64,000 nt of DNA from Maribellus comscasis (GTDB taxonomy: Bacteria > Bacteroidota > Bacteroidia > Bacteroidales > Prolixibacteraceae), in contig NZ_CP046401.1 of assembly GCF_009762775.1 (NCBI RefSeq), forward strand, positions 6,894,001 through 6,958,000, given 5' to 3'. The position numbers were made by a program, and so were the translations under genes. The notes below the pieces were generated by a model. That model was given only the letters and a program-made list of their open reading frames with translations. It was not told the DNA's origin and did no database searches. Within the stretch, counting starts at the first letter, position 1. Every line of letters starts with the position of its first letter. This document shows positions 9,645-19,714 of the stretch, in pieces.

Positions 9645-10456
9645 TTATTTTCTGTTGAGATAATTAATCAGCCTCTCAGGATTATCGGTCTGAATCCCAT
9701 CCGTTTTCCAGTTTAAGATTCTATTCCATTCTGTCTCCGTTCCATGCCTTTCATCTACAAAAACTTTCGTACTTTGCTTATGTGCCTTTTTTACAAAACT
9801 TTCAGAAAGCGTTTCAATATCCGTTGCGACGACAGCGGGCTCTATTTTGACAAGGATGTTGTTCAGGTTTCTTTCGGAGCCAGGATCGGGCACATCGGAA
9901 ATGAATTCCCAAACACCTGTTCAATATTCTCTATTTGTTCAAAATAATTTGCCGGAATATACCAGAGAACGTCCTGTTCCATGTGGTATTTTCTTATCAG
10001 CTTCATTAATTCAGGGATCGGGGCATCTTTTAAGTCGATGTAAATCCCAATTTTACCACAACAGAGTTCAAGAATCTCTTCAAAGGTTGGAATACGCGTA
10101 TTTTTCCATTCGCTTCCAACTTTAGCACCAATATCAAGTGCCTTTAATTCGGCAAGTGTAAAATTATTCACTTTCCCTTTTTTATCCAGAACATAATTAT
10201 CAACGGATGAATTATGTATGCTAACAAATTTGTTATCTTTTGTCGTCCTGACATCAATCTCAACATAGTCGCACCCTAAATCAATTGCTTTTTGATAAGC
10301 AGGCAGTGAATTTTCAGGAATGCCTTTATGGGCTCCACGATGGGCAATTACATAAACTATATTTTTTGCAGCTTTCAAAGAAGCTTTCTCGTTTTCAAAT
10401 CCTCTCCCGGAAAAAGCCAAGGCTGCAAGTATAATACTAAGAGTTAAAAATTTCAT
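9645..10456 (-). pseudogene. Glycerophosphodiester phosphodiesterase (GlpQ/UgpQ type), frameshifted
   Basis: Reading from 10456, a signal peptide is followed by the GDPD catalytic start: HRGAHKGIPENS, EIDVRTTKD and the general-acid region SIHNSS. This frame ends at 9863 after GNSFPMCPIL. The rest of the domain continues in another frame to 9645 (DVPDPGSERN ... DGIQTDNPERLINYLNRK, the usual end of the family). The frame must switch between about 9893 and 9935; restoring one base in the AAA run at 9911-9913 would give a smooth join reading EQV-F-WEFISDVPDPGS. Together the pieces make about 270 residues, the normal family length. The enzyme would cleave glycerophosphodiesters to glycerol-3-phosphate and an alcohol. 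Either a real recent mutation or a homopolymer sequencing error. The usual HD is HN here. Confidence 0.8.
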
Positions 10457-10842
10457 ATTATTTTAATTTTTTATTTAACAATAATTTCAGGAACTTTCTA
10501 CTTTAGCAAACGACTTTTCAAAAAGAAAAACAAAAAAAACTAAAGTATTATTTCTAATAACATTTCAATTCATGGTTAAAAAGCATTTTCCGCTAAATCG
10601 ATTTAAAAAGCTAATATTCTATAACACAGAAACAAATTTCTATTTGTTTACCATTTTCCACTTTCTTAATTTTAAAGATAAAAAGTTAAAATAATGCAAT
10701 AGCGATATAAAAGAGAGAAGCGTTTTCATGACTTAAAAGAAGGCTAATGTTCTCTGATGTTTTCTAAATCATATCTTCAACACATTCATTCTTAAAATGA
10801 TAACACAACTATTTGGAATTACTTTAATCTAACTTTATTACT
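10457..10842. other. Divergent intergenic region between GDPD and the second SusC/SusD operon
   Basis: No gene is seen. It must hold promoters for both directions, but I find no exact TAnnTTTG box. Two perfect dyads stand out: TAAATCGATTTA (10594-10605) and AAACAAAT-TTCT-ATTTGTTT (10630-10649). Either could be an operator for a regulator of the locus or chance in AT-rich DNA. Confidence 0.4.
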
Positions 10843-11856
10843 ATGAAGAAATTAATCCGTTATTTATTTTTTTGTTGTACAATTGGAACTTTTATAGTAC
10901 TTCAATCGTGCGAAGAGGAAGCTGAGCTACAGGTATTTCCGTTATCTGCCGACATTTTTCACAGTGTAAGCGATAAACAGGTTGCTTTTACAGCATTAAT
11001 GCACAGTGCAGTAACCTGGTCGTGGGATTTTGGTGACGGGCAAACCAGTAACGAAGAAAATCCGGTCCATATTTATGATGAAGGAGGTTATTATGTTGCC
11101 ACACTTACTGCTACTGACAGTGAAGGAAATACGGCAACTGCTGACGTAAATCTTGCAATCGCCCTAACTCCTTATGCTTTGTTAACAGGCGACCACACAA
11201 AGCCTGATTACGATGGAAAAACCTGGAAATTATCTGCAGCACATTCGGCTAATGACAAGCTGGTAAACTCTGACGCAAGTCTTACCTTACTTGATGAAAG
11301 CATTGAATATCTGCCAACCGGGGCATTTGATCTTTACTTAGGATTAAAAGAAGCTTATAACGACGAATTTACATTTTATAATGATGGCAGTTACAAGCAC
11401 GATACTAAAGATGGCTCTTCTTTTGGCGGAATTGTTTATGCCATGGTTATGCAACAGTTCGGGCTTTCATCAATTACAAAAACCGGAGGAGAGGCTGTTT
11501 TTGGCGCTGATGCATTTGCTTTATCAACATATGCACCTGAAGAAAATGCGACATTTACATTTGCCGAAAATGAAGACTTTTCCATTCCTACCATTCCAGG
11601 TTTCGCAACAGGAGTCAATTCGCTAAACATCCCAATAGTTACTTATTCTGATGTAATGACCATTGATTTTCCAAACTCAACAGAATTTGTGGGGATTAAG
11701 GATTTTCACCAGAAAGTAATTGTGGAAGAAATAACAGATAACTCAATGAGACTGGTCATGTTTCTTACGCTCAGCCCTGATGCCATAGTCAATCAGGATC
11801 CATTAATTGCTTTGAGCACAACTGCAATGATTCTCTCATTTGAAGTAGTAGAATAA
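10843..11856 (+). CDS. PKD-domain surface lipoprotein preceding SusC
   Basis: 337 residues with a lipoprotein signal (LQSCEEEAE at about 21-29), one PKD domain (about 35-110, containing WSWDFGDGQTS and HIYDEGGYYVATLTATD), and a C-terminal part with KTWKLSAAHS, FTFYNDGSY and VEEITDNSMRLVM. That pattern resembles the lipocalin-like or binding modules found in SusE/F-position lipoproteins, but I cannot name the family. It starts 18 nt before the second susC and is surely in that operon. Being 5' of SusC rather than 3' of SusD is less common. Likely job: surface ligand binding next to the transporter. Confidence 0.75.
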   Translation: MKKLIRYLFFCCTIGTFIVLQSCEEEAELQVFPLSADIFHSVSDKQVAFTALMHSAVTWSWDFGDGQTSNEENPVHIYDEGGYYVATLTATDSEGNTATADVNLAIALTPYALLTGDHTKPDYDGKTWKLSAAHSANDKLVNSDASLTLLDESIEYLPTGAFDLYLGLKEAYNDEFTFYNDGSYKHDTKDGSSFGGIVYAMVMQQFGLSSITKTGGEAVFGADAFALSTYAPEENATFTFAENEDFSIPTIPGFATGVNSLNIPIVTYSDVMTIDFPNSTEFVGIKDFHQKVIVEEITDNSMRLVMFLTLSPDAIVNQDPLIALSTTAMILSFEVVE

Positions 11857-11874
11857 AACACCAAAATAACAGAC

Positions 11875-14800
11875 ATGAAATATAAAAATTCATTATATAA
11901 AACGGCGAAGAACTTTGTTCTTCTTGTTCTTTCATTCACATTTACTCAAAGTGTTTTTGCCTCTTCAACAGAAACTAATTTAGATGATGCCCGGCAAAAT
12001 CTGACAGTAACAGGAACGGTTACATCTGCAGGCGACGGGCTAGCACTTCCGGGATTGAGTATTTTGCAACAGGGAACAAACAACGGTACAGTAACTGATA
12101 TTGATGGGAAATACAGCATAGAAGTTCCTCAAAATTCTACTTTAGTATTTTCATTTATTGGATTCAGAACACAGGAAATCGATGTTCAGGGAAGAAATAC
12201 CATAGATGTAAGCATGGAAGAAAACATTGAATCTCTTGACGAAGTTGTGGTTACAGCCCTTGGCATAAAACGCGAGGAAAAATCGTTGGGGTTCTCAGTG
12301 GGCAGAGTTGCCGGAGAGGAATTAACCCGCGTTGCACAGGAAAATGTTTTGAACTCAATGGCAGGTAAAGTCTCCGGAGTAACCATTAGCTCAACAGGTG
12401 GAACCGGTTCCACGGTTAATATGGTTATTCGCGGTGCCACTTCACTGAGTACCGACAACCAGCCATTGTTTGTTGTAGACGGTGTACCCATGAATAATAC
12501 AGCAAATAATGTTGGCGGTTTTGGGTCAGACAACCGGGTCGATTACGGGAATGCCATTGCCGATCTCGATCCGGAAAGTATTGAAAGTGTATCCATTTTA
12601 AAAGGGCCCAGTGCGGCAGCGCTATACGGAACCCGGGCCGGTAACGGAGTAGTACTCATCACTACAAAAAAGGCGCAGGCGAATCAGGAGTTAAAAGTAA
12701 CGGTTACATCAAATACAGTATTTGATATTCCATCACGTTTTTTAAATGTGCAAAAACAATTCTCGACAGGATTTTTCTCATATCGTCCTGAAGATGTTGG
12801 CAGCAACATTCTGCCTGAGATTACGGCAGGCGATGCAACAGGTTCGGGACCGGAAACGGACAAAGGTTACTGGGCAGTACAATGGCAGTCTCCTGTTGAT
12901 GCAAACGGCGTTCGTGTTCCCGTGGAGGTTGTCTCCTACCCCAACAATGTAAAGAATTTTATTGATGATTTTGCAATTACAACTACAAACGGAGCTTCGA
13001 TTGCAGGCAGCAGTTCAAATTTAAATTACCGTCTGGGAGTAACCAACATGACGCACAGTGGGCTGGTTCCCAATTCCGACTTAAACAAAAACAGTGTATC
13101 TCTTTCTGCCAACTCACAGGTTCGAAAAAACTTTAACGTAAGCACTGATGTCAATTTCACAAACAGCTGGGCTAAAAACAGGCCCGCATCCAACCGGGGA
13201 ACCAATCCAATGCAATGGGCATACAACCATCCGCTAAATATTGATATCAGAGATTTACGCGATTATAATACACCCGATGGAGTTCTTCGGGTTTCCGGGA
13301 ATCATGAAAATCCGTATTTTCTGGCTTACGATGTAAACAACAGTTTTAACCGGTACAGAATTTATGGTAATATAACAGCTACGTGGGACCTAACTTCTCA
13401 TTTTAGTTTAATGGGAAGATATTCGTTAAATAAAACCGACGAAGTACGTGAAACAAAAATTGCTCCGGGTTATACAAACGAACCCAACAACGGGGCTTAT
13501 GGGATAATAAGCGCAAATGGTCTGGAACGAAACATGGATTTTTTGGCCACTTATAACAATAAGTGGGGCGATTTCGATGCATCGGTCTCAGGAGGAGGAA
13601 ATATTTTGTATTCCAGATCTTCCAACATCAGTAACTCATCAAAATCAGGTTCGGGATTAAATGTTCCCAATGTATTTACTGTTCAGAATATCAGTTCAGG
13701 AGCATTAAATTACTCAAACTACAGAAGCGAACGTGAAATCAATAGTTTGTATGCGATGGCAAACTTAAGCTGGAAAGAAATTGCGTACCTTGATTTGACT
13801 GCTCGTAATGATTGGTCGAGTACATTACCCGCTGAAAACCGCTCATACTTTTATCCTTCGGCCTCATTGAGTTTAATGGTTGACCAGATATTTGATTTGG
13901 GTAACAAAGTTAACATGTTCAAAATAAGAGGTGGCTGGGCGCAAGTCGGAAACGACACAAATCCGTACCGTCTGTATCCTACTTATCAGGATGCAGGACA
14001 ATGGGGAGATGCAGTCAGATTGTCAAAACAAGGTAAGCAGTATACATCTAACCTTTTACCCGAGGAAGCTACCTCCTTTGAAATAGGTACCGAAATCAGA
14101 TTGTTTTCTAATCGTTTGCGTTTTGACGGAACATATTATAAAGTCGATAACAGAAACCAAATCCTCGATGTTCCATTGGCGTCCTCGACGGGTTTTAGCG
14201 AAGTTCAAATTAATGCAGGCCTTTTACAAAGCAAAGGAGTGGAGTTTTTAATTGGATTTACTCCGGTAAGAACAGGCGATTGGAACTGGGATGTAAATAT
14301 AAACTTTACCAAAAACGAAACCCGGATTCTTGAACTATCGGAAGGTGTTGAATTTGTCGAATTCTGGGATGAGGCAAGGGTTAAAAATATCGCCTATGTA
14401 AAAGATGAAACACACGATGGATTAATAGGAAATTTATATTCCAGAAAGGTAATGCGGGTTGAAGATGAAACCTCTCCGTATTATGGCTATCCGATTTTGG
14501 GCAGCGGACTCGATGCCGAATGGGTGGCTGAAGAAGAATACTCTAAAGTAGGAAATTATAATCCCGACTTTATTATGGGGATGCAGACTTCCCTTTCATA
14601 CAAAAATTTCTCACTAAGTATGACTTTCGACTGGCGTTCAGGAGGCCAATATGTATCACAAACCTACCGTTATCTTTCAGAATCGGTAATGACGCAAACC
14701 TGGCTCGATGAATTGGTACATCCCGGAGATTTAGGTGGGGGAGCAAGCCAGGAGTTACGTGATTGGGTTGTAGCAAATGCTGATCAATTGTTGTTGGCAG

Positions 14801-15288
14801 ACCGCCTACGCCCGGTAGGTGGACCTACACCGGCTTATGGGGGTTTTCCCGAAAGTTTTAGTGGTTTTACTGTATATGATGGAACGTTCGCTCCAGGTGT
14901 AATGGGAGAGTATGATGAGAATGGGAAATTTATTCTGGAACAGGAAAACCTTGGTGGAGAGGGAACAGTATTCCTTCCTTATGTGGTAAGTTATCCATGG
15001 GATATCGGTGAGGCAAACCTTTTTGATGCCGATTACATAAAACTTCGGGAAATTTCGCTTAGTTACCGGCTTCCCAATCGATATTCGGAAAGACTGGGTA
15101 TGCAAGATGTGAACTTCTCCATTTACAGTCGTAATATTATGCTTTGGACAAAAGATGCAGACCTGGGTATTGATCCGGAAAGAGCTTTCCAGGCGGAAGG
15201 AAATGGAAGATTTAGTCAGGGAGTTGAAAGGTATAATGCCGATCCCTGGGTAGTTCCGGTAGGATTTAAACTAAATTTCTCCTTCTAA
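11875..15288 (+). CDS. SusC/RagA-family TonB-linked outer-membrane transporter (second pair)
   Basis: 1137 residues: signal peptide (1-30), carboxypeptidase-regulatory-like domain (about 43-125, VTGTVTSAGDGLALPGLSI), plug (EVVVTALGIKREEKSLGFS to VLITTKKAQ), barrel ending in GFKLNFSF. There is no STN domain. The plug segments match the first SusC of the window almost residue for residue (for example TDNQPLFVVDG and GPSAAALYG), and the terminal strands LREISLSY...YSRNI.LWTK are shared, so the two arose by duplication. It should import the ligand of the SusD-like lipoprotein encoded 8 nt downstream. Confidence 0.95.
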   Translation: MKYKNSLYKTAKNFVLLVLSFTFTQSVFASSTETNLDDARQNLTVTGTVTSAGDGLALPGLSILQQGTNNGTVTDIDGKYSIEVPQNSTLVFSFIGFRTQEIDVQGRNTIDVSMEENIESLDEVVVTALGIKREEKSLGFSVGRVAGEELTRVAQENVLNSMAGKVSGVTISSTGGTGSTVNMVIRGATSLSTDNQPLFVVDGVPMNNTANNVGGFGSDNRVDYGNAIADLDPESIESVSILKGPSAAALYGTRAGNGVVLITTKKAQANQELKVTVTSNTVFDIPSRFLNVQKQFSTGFFSYRPEDVGSNILPEITAGDATGSGPETDKGYWAVQWQSPVDANGVRVPVEVVSYPNNVKNFIDDFAITTTNGASIAGSSSNLNYRLGVTNMTHSGLVPNSDLNKNSVSLSANSQVRKNFNVSTDVNFTNSWAKNRPASNRGTNPMQWAYNHPLNIDIRDLRDYNTPDGVLRVSGNHENPYFLAYDVNNSFNRYRIYGNITATWDLTSHFSLMGRYSLNKTDEVRETKIAPGYTNEPNNGAYGIISANGLERNMDFLATYNNKWGDFDASVSGGGNILYSRSSNISNSSKSGSGLNVPNVFTVQNISSGALNYSNYRSEREINSLYAMANLSWKEIAYLDLTARNDWSSTLPAENRSYFYPSASLSLMVDQIFDLGNKVNMFKIRGGWAQVGNDTNPYRLYPTYQDAGQWGDAVRLSKQGKQYTSNLLPEEATSFEIGTEIRLFSNRLRFDGTYYKVDNRNQILDVPLASSTGFSEVQINAGLLQSKGVEFLIGFTPVRTGDWNWDVNINFTKNETRILELSEGVEFVEFWDEARVKNIAYVKDETHDGLIGNLYSRKVMRVEDETSPYYGYPILGSGLDAEWVAEEEYSKVGNYNPDFIMGMQTSLSYKNFSLSMTFDWRSGGQYVSQTYRYLSESVMTQTWLDELVHPGDLGGGASQELRDWVVANADQLLLADRLRPVGGPTPAYGGFPESFSGFTVYDGTFAPGVMGEYDENGKFILEQENLGGEGTVFLPYVVSYPWDIGEANLFDADYIKLREISLSYRLPNRYSERLGMQDVNFSIYSRNIMLWTKDADLGIDPERAFQAEGNGRFSQGVERYNADPWVVPVGFKLNFSF

Positions 15289-15296
15289 TTTAAATT

Positions 15297-16958
15297 ATGA
15301 ATGTCATGAATAAAATAAAAAATAGCTTTATTATCGGTTTAACTATCGTTTTTACTTTAGTTGTTTCATGTAAAGATTTGGATGACTTAAATGTCAATCC
15401 AAACGGAGTAGACCCTGAAAATGCTGACCTTAATTTATTATTGCCAACGATTATTACCGGCATAGGGCAAACTGTAGTCAATTTGGGTTTTGGAGACATT
15501 GCCGGAGTCATGCAACATACACAGTACGATGGATGGTCGGGCGGACACAATGATTATGACTGGGATAACCAGGATAAAAGCTGGTCGGGATACTATTCTA
15601 TTTTGCGAAACATTGACGAATTTTACCAAAAGGCTGTGGAAGGAGGATATGAATTTCATCAGGGAGTGGCGCTGATAATGAAAGCCTACACATTCGGTCT
15701 CATCGCAGATCTTTGGGGGGACGCACCTTATGCGGAGGCACTTAAAGCAGAAGAAGGATCAGAATATTTCAATCCGGTATTTGATGAGCAAAAAACAATT
15801 TATGAAGGAATTCTGGCTGATTTGGACGTGGCCAATACCTTATTGTCAGGTGGCAGCAGTTCTTATGAAAATATAAACGCCACGCAAGATGTTCTTTATG
15901 CCGGAGACGTAGCAAAATGGAGAAAATTTGCAAATTCTCTTGCGTTGAGGTATTATATGAGATTATCGGCAAAAGAACCTTCTCTCGCTGAACAAGGTAT
16001 AAGTAAAATCGCCTCTGATCCGGGAACTTATCCCGTGATTACATCTGCAAATGACGACGCAAGTGTTGGTTATATTGGTAATTCTTCTTCTGACTCGTGG
16101 CCGAGTACAATGCAATTTGAAGAAGATCCAAGTGGAACATACATGCGCAACAAATTATGCGCAACGCTGGTCGATGCCCTTCAGGAATTAAGTGACCCCC
16201 GTTTAGGAATTTGGGCCAACAAAATTGAAATTCCCCTGGTTTTGGTTAGCGGAGAAGATGTCGACAGGATCGTGGATGGCAAGCGCGAAATTTCACAGGA
16301 TATCGTTGACGACTATGAAGCAGCCTGGGGTGTTGGAATAGATTACGATGAAGATTTTGTGGGGATTCCTCCATCTGTGTTTGCAGCTTCTCAATATAAT
16401 TTAAATCCCAATCTCGATCAAGGCGTGTATAATCCCCACTGTTCTCAATTGAATGATATCTATAAAGAAAGTGCCGGACCGCTTTTACTTATGAGATTAA
16501 TGTCAGCAGCCGAGGTTCATTTTATTCTTTCTGAAGCTGCATCCTACGGATGGGATGCCGGCACAGCGGAAGAACATTACATGGAAGGGATTCAACAGTC
16601 TTTTAATGCATGGGGAGTTGGAGACCAGTTTAGTGCATATATTGGTAGCGCTCCTTATGACGGATTGGAGAGTATTATTACTCAAAAATGGATTGCCAGC
16701 TGGACCGCTGCTACAGAATCCTGGTTCGATTACAGAAGAACCGGACTACCTGATCTGCAAACAGGTGAATCAGCCAAGCGACAAGCTTTGCCTTTGCGCT
16801 TTTATTATCACTATGATGATGAAATTTCAAAAAATACTGAAAACGCGGAAGCTGCGATTGCAAAACTGGAACCCACCCAATATAAGGGTACTGATGTGAG
16901 CAACAACAGTGCCTGGTCAAAATTCTGGTTGTTGCAGGGAACAAATAAACCCTATTAA
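15297..16958 (+). CDS. SusD/RagB-like outer-membrane lipoprotein (second pair)
   Basis: 553 residues, SusD-like_2 type: lipobox VVSCKDL, then DLNVNPNGVDPENADLN, KWIASWTAATESWFDYRRTG and the C-terminal WSKFWLLQGTNKPY. ATG codons at 15297 and 15306 are both possible; the second leaves a more standard signal peptide. It pairs with the SusC directly upstream and is a paralogue of the SusD at 2471-4171. The genes behind it (PqaA-type hydrolase, ceramidase-type amidase) suggest that the imported compound comes from lipids or an acylated substrate; this is inference from neighbours. Confidence 0.92.
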   Translation: MNVMNKIKNSFIIGLTIVFTLVVSCKDLDDLNVNPNGVDPENADLNLLLPTIITGIGQTVVNLGFGDIAGVMQHTQYDGWSGGHNDYDWDNQDKSWSGYYSILRNIDEFYQKAVEGGYEFHQGVALIMKAYTFGLIADLWGDAPYAEALKAEEGSEYFNPVFDEQKTIYEGILADLDVANTLLSGGSSSYENINATQDVLYAGDVAKWRKFANSLALRYYMRLSAKEPSLAEQGISKIASDPGTYPVITSANDDASVGYIGNSSSDSWPSTMQFEEDPSGTYMRNKLCATLVDALQELSDPRLGIWANKIEIPLVLVSGEDVDRIVDGKREISQDIVDDYEAAWGVGIDYDEDFVGIPPSVFAASQYNLNPNLDQGVYNPHCSQLNDIYKESAGPLLLMRLMSAAEVHFILSEAASYGWDAGTAEEHYMEGIQQSFNAWGVGDQFSAYIGSAPYDGLESIITQKWIASWTAATESWFDYRRTGLPDLQTGESAKRQALPLRFYYHYDDEISKNTENAEAAIAKLEPTQYKGTDVSNNSAWSKFWLLQGTNKPY

Positions 16959-17046
16959 AGCATTTTTATCCCAATTTTATAATAAGCAGGCAATTTAAAG
17001 GGTTGTCTGCTTACTATTGTATCATATTCAAATAAAATATTTTTAA

Positions 17047-18411
17047 ATGAAAAAACTGATAATAATTTTTCTTACTACACTTTACACAGCGGGCTTAATA
17101 TTTGCCGGGGAAAATAATCCTGTAACACCCGAAAATGCACTTCAATCGTACTTAAATAACGGGGATAAATCTTTTGCTTGGAAAGTTGAAGAAAAAATGG
17201 AAGCAGATGGCGTCACGCTTTACCGAATCATATTCACGTCTCAAAAATGGCGCGAGTTAATTTGGAAACATGAGCTGACAGTCATGGTGCCTGATGATTT
17301 AAAATACCAGGATGCTCTCCTTTTTATAACAGGAGGAAGTATTAAAAACGGCGAGCCCAACATTCACGAATGGGATAAGGACGAAATCATTTTATTTAGT
17401 CAAATTGCAAAAACCAATAAAGCCATAACAGCAATCGTTTGGCAAATTCCCAATCAACCAATTTTTGACGGAAAGACAGAAGACGAAATTATTTCATACA
17501 CTTTCCACAATTTTCAAAACGACAATGACTATACATGGCCCCTTTTATTTCCAATGACAAAAAGTGCAATCCGTGCAATGGACGCTATCCAAAAATTTGC
17601 AAGCTCCGATTTGCAAACCAAAGTCAATGAGTTTGTTGTTTCGGGTGCCTCAAAGCGAGGGTGGACAACCTGGCTGACAGGAGCAAGTGATAAACGCGTA
17701 AAGGCCATTGGGCCGATGGTTATCGACATGCTAAATATGCCCGTAAATATTCCTTATCACAAAACTGCATGGGGCGAATACAGTATCCAGATTGAAGACT
17801 ATGTAAAATTAGGCGTTGCACAGCAAGTAGGCTCTGAGGAGGGAAATGCTCTGGTAAAAATGGTTGATCCCTATTCGTACCGAAAAGCGCTTACAATGCC
17901 TAAAATGATTTTTAACGGCAGCAACGACGAATACTGGCCTGTTGACGCAATCAAAAACTACATCGACAGTATACCGGGCGATAATCATCTTTGTTATGTA
18001 CCTAATGCCGGTCACGGACTTGGAGATAAAACAAAAGCGATAAACACCCTCAGTGCATTTTTTGGCGAAGCCATTACAGGAAATGGTCATCCAAAATGTG
18101 ATTATACTGTTAACGAAGAAAATGGAACGGTTAAACTGAAGATAAAAGCTGATGAAAAAATTCTGAAAGATGCTGTGTTGTGGAGTGCCGAATCTGATGA
18201 TCGCGACATTCGCGATGAAATCTGGAAAGAAAAAAGCCTTGGAGAAAAAGGAAAAAAGGAATTTACGGTAACTGTAAAATATCCTGAATCAGGGTTCAAA
18301 GCATTTTATGTAGATCTTGTTTATCAACCTCCTTTTGGAAACGATTATACACAAAGTACCCGCATATTCTTGATGAATGATAAAGAAATACTCCTGGACC
18401 GCGGAGAATAA
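17047..18411 (+). CDS. PhoPQ-activated pathogenicity-related (PqaA-type) secreted alpha/beta hydrolase
   Basis: 454 residues with a signal peptide (1-20). The body matches the PhoPQ_related family: TPENALQSYLNN, FTSQKWRELIWKHELTVMVP, LLFITGGS, the nucleophile motif VSGASKRGW (Ser about 202), NGSNDEYWPVDA with the probable catalytic Asp, and PNAGHGLG with the probable His. This family is named after Salmonella PqaA, and its Dictyostelium relative AprA is secreted; the enzymatic substrate is not established. Following the second SusD after 88 nt and followed by the ceramidase-type gene after 10 nt, it probably acts outside the cytoplasm on the same nutrient. Confidence 0.88.
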   Translation: MKKLIIIFLTTLYTAGLIFAGENNPVTPENALQSYLNNGDKSFAWKVEEKMEADGVTLYRIIFTSQKWRELIWKHELTVMVPDDLKYQDALLFITGGSIKNGEPNIHEWDKDEIILFSQIAKTNKAITAIVWQIPNQPIFDGKTEDEIISYTFHNFQNDNDYTWPLLFPMTKSAIRAMDAIQKFASSDLQTKVNEFVVSGASKRGWTTWLTGASDKRVKAIGPMVIDMLNMPVNIPYHKTAWGEYSIQIEDYVKLGVAQQVGSEEGNALVKMVDPYSYRKALTMPKMIFNGSNDEYWPVDAIKNYIDSIPGDNHLCYVPNAGHGLGDKTKAINTLSAFFGEAITGNGHPKCDYTVNEENGTVKLKIKADEKILKDAVLWSAESDDRDIRDEIWKEKSLGEKGKKEFTVTVKYPESGFKAFYVDLVYQPPFGNDYTQSTRIFLMNDKEILLDRGE

Positions 18412-18421
18412 AATCATTAAA

Positions 18422-19699
18422 ATGAAAAAAAGTATAATAATTGTCTTTGTATTGTTCTTTGCAGCAATACAAGGACAAACGCAATCGTTTAAAGCAGGTA
18501 CTGCAATGCGTGATATAACCCCGGAAAATCTTATCCCCATTTCCGGAGGAATGGGAACTCCGGTTATGCCTGATGATTTTCGGGGAAAACTTACTGTCCG
18601 TGCTCTGGTTCTGGAAAAAGGCGATACAAAAGTTGCTATTGTTGGAATAGACAATATTGGCTGGCCCGCATATTTGGGAGATCGTTCCCGAAAACGGATA
18701 AAAGATATTGCGCCCGAAAATATAATAATTGGTGTTACACACACCCATAGCGCTCCGGATGCTTATGGATTTCCGGATGGAAACGGGAATACTGGTGCTG
18801 ATTTAGATTATCTGAACTGGTGTGTTGTACAAATTGCCGATGCTGTAAATGATGCGGCAAAGAACCTCCAACCAGCAGAATTAAAAACAGCCGTTGCCAA
18901 GGCAGAGGGAAAAATTGCCTACAACTATTATGCTCCACGCCTGTACGATCCGCGAATGGGTGTAATACAGGCCACTGCAACAACAGGAAAAAACAAAGGA
19001 AAAACAATTGCTACGCTGGTGAATTATGCTACGCACCCTGAAATTCTGGGAACAAAAAGTAAACTAATAAGTCCTGATTTGTGTGGCCCGTTATACGACC
19101 GCATTGAATCGAAAACTGGTGGCGTTGCCATTTATATAAACAGCGCCCAGGGAGGAATGGTTACTGCTGATAATCGAAGAGAAAACGGAGAAGAAGCAAA
19201 CGACTGGCAGGAATGTATGCGGATTGGAAACCTTATGGCAGATGAAGCTTTACGTATTATTCAAACTGCTCCTGTTCAAAAAGATCCACAACTTTACTGT
19301 ATTTCCAAAATAATTGAATTGCCAGTTGACAATGAAGCAATGCAATTTGTATTTCAACACTCTCCCGTTGCACAACTGGGCAAAAAAAAGGTTGACAATT
19401 TTAGTAAAGTTTCAACACAAATAAACCTGCTAAATATCGGAACAGCACAGGTTTTAACTATTCCCGGAGAAGCATTGCCCAATATTGGGTTTTATTTGAA
19501 GCGACATATGAAAACAGAACAACCTTTTCTCTTTGGTTTAACCAACGATGCATTTGGATATATACTCACTAAAGAAGATTTTAATAGTTTTGAAAGATAC
19601 AACTATATTTCAAAGACATCGTTGGGTGAAATGACAGCTGAGATACTGGAAAATGAGGCTCTGAAACTCATCGGTGAAAGTCCCGCTGCCGGAGACTAA
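18422..19699 (+). CDS. Neutral/alkaline ceramidase N-terminal-domain protein, secreted
   Basis: I start at 18422 because a typical signal peptide (MKKSIIIVFVLFFAAIQGQ) begins there, 10 nt after the preceding stop; an upstream in-frame ATG at 18377 lies inside the previous gene. The 425 residues match the Ceramidase_alk fold: AGTAMRDITP at the start, GVTHTHSAPD with the zinc-ligand-like H107/H109, and NYATHPEILG with H205. True neutral ceramidases are much longer and carry a C-terminal beta domain, which is absent, so this is the short form common in Bacteroidota. It hydrolyses an amide, possibly an N-acyl sphingosine; the specificity is inferred from the family only. Confidence 0.82.
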   Translation: MKKSIIIVFVLFFAAIQGQTQSFKAGTAMRDITPENLIPISGGMGTPVMPDDFRGKLTVRALVLEKGDTKVAIVGIDNIGWPAYLGDRSRKRIKDIAPENIIIGVTHTHSAPDAYGFPDGNGNTGADLDYLNWCVVQIADAVNDAAKNLQPAELKTAVAKAEGKIAYNYYAPRLYDPRMGVIQATATTGKNKGKTIATLVNYATHPEILGTKSKLISPDLCGPLYDRIESKTGGVAIYINSAQGGMVTADNRRENGEEANDWQECMRIGNLMADEALRIIQTAPVQKDPQLYCISKIIELPVDNEAMQFVFQHSPVAQLGKKKVDNFSKVSTQINLLNIGTAQVLTIPGEALPNIGFYLKRHMKTEQPFLFGLTNDAFGYILTKEDFNSFERYNYISKTSLGEMTAEILENEALKLIGESPAAGD

Positions 19700-19714
19700 C
19701 ATTTAAGTCTTCTG

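Noticed and set aside
18289..18744. Open frames on the minus strand opposite the ceramidase-type gene
   Set aside because: They are antisense to well-supported genes, and their proteins resemble nothing.
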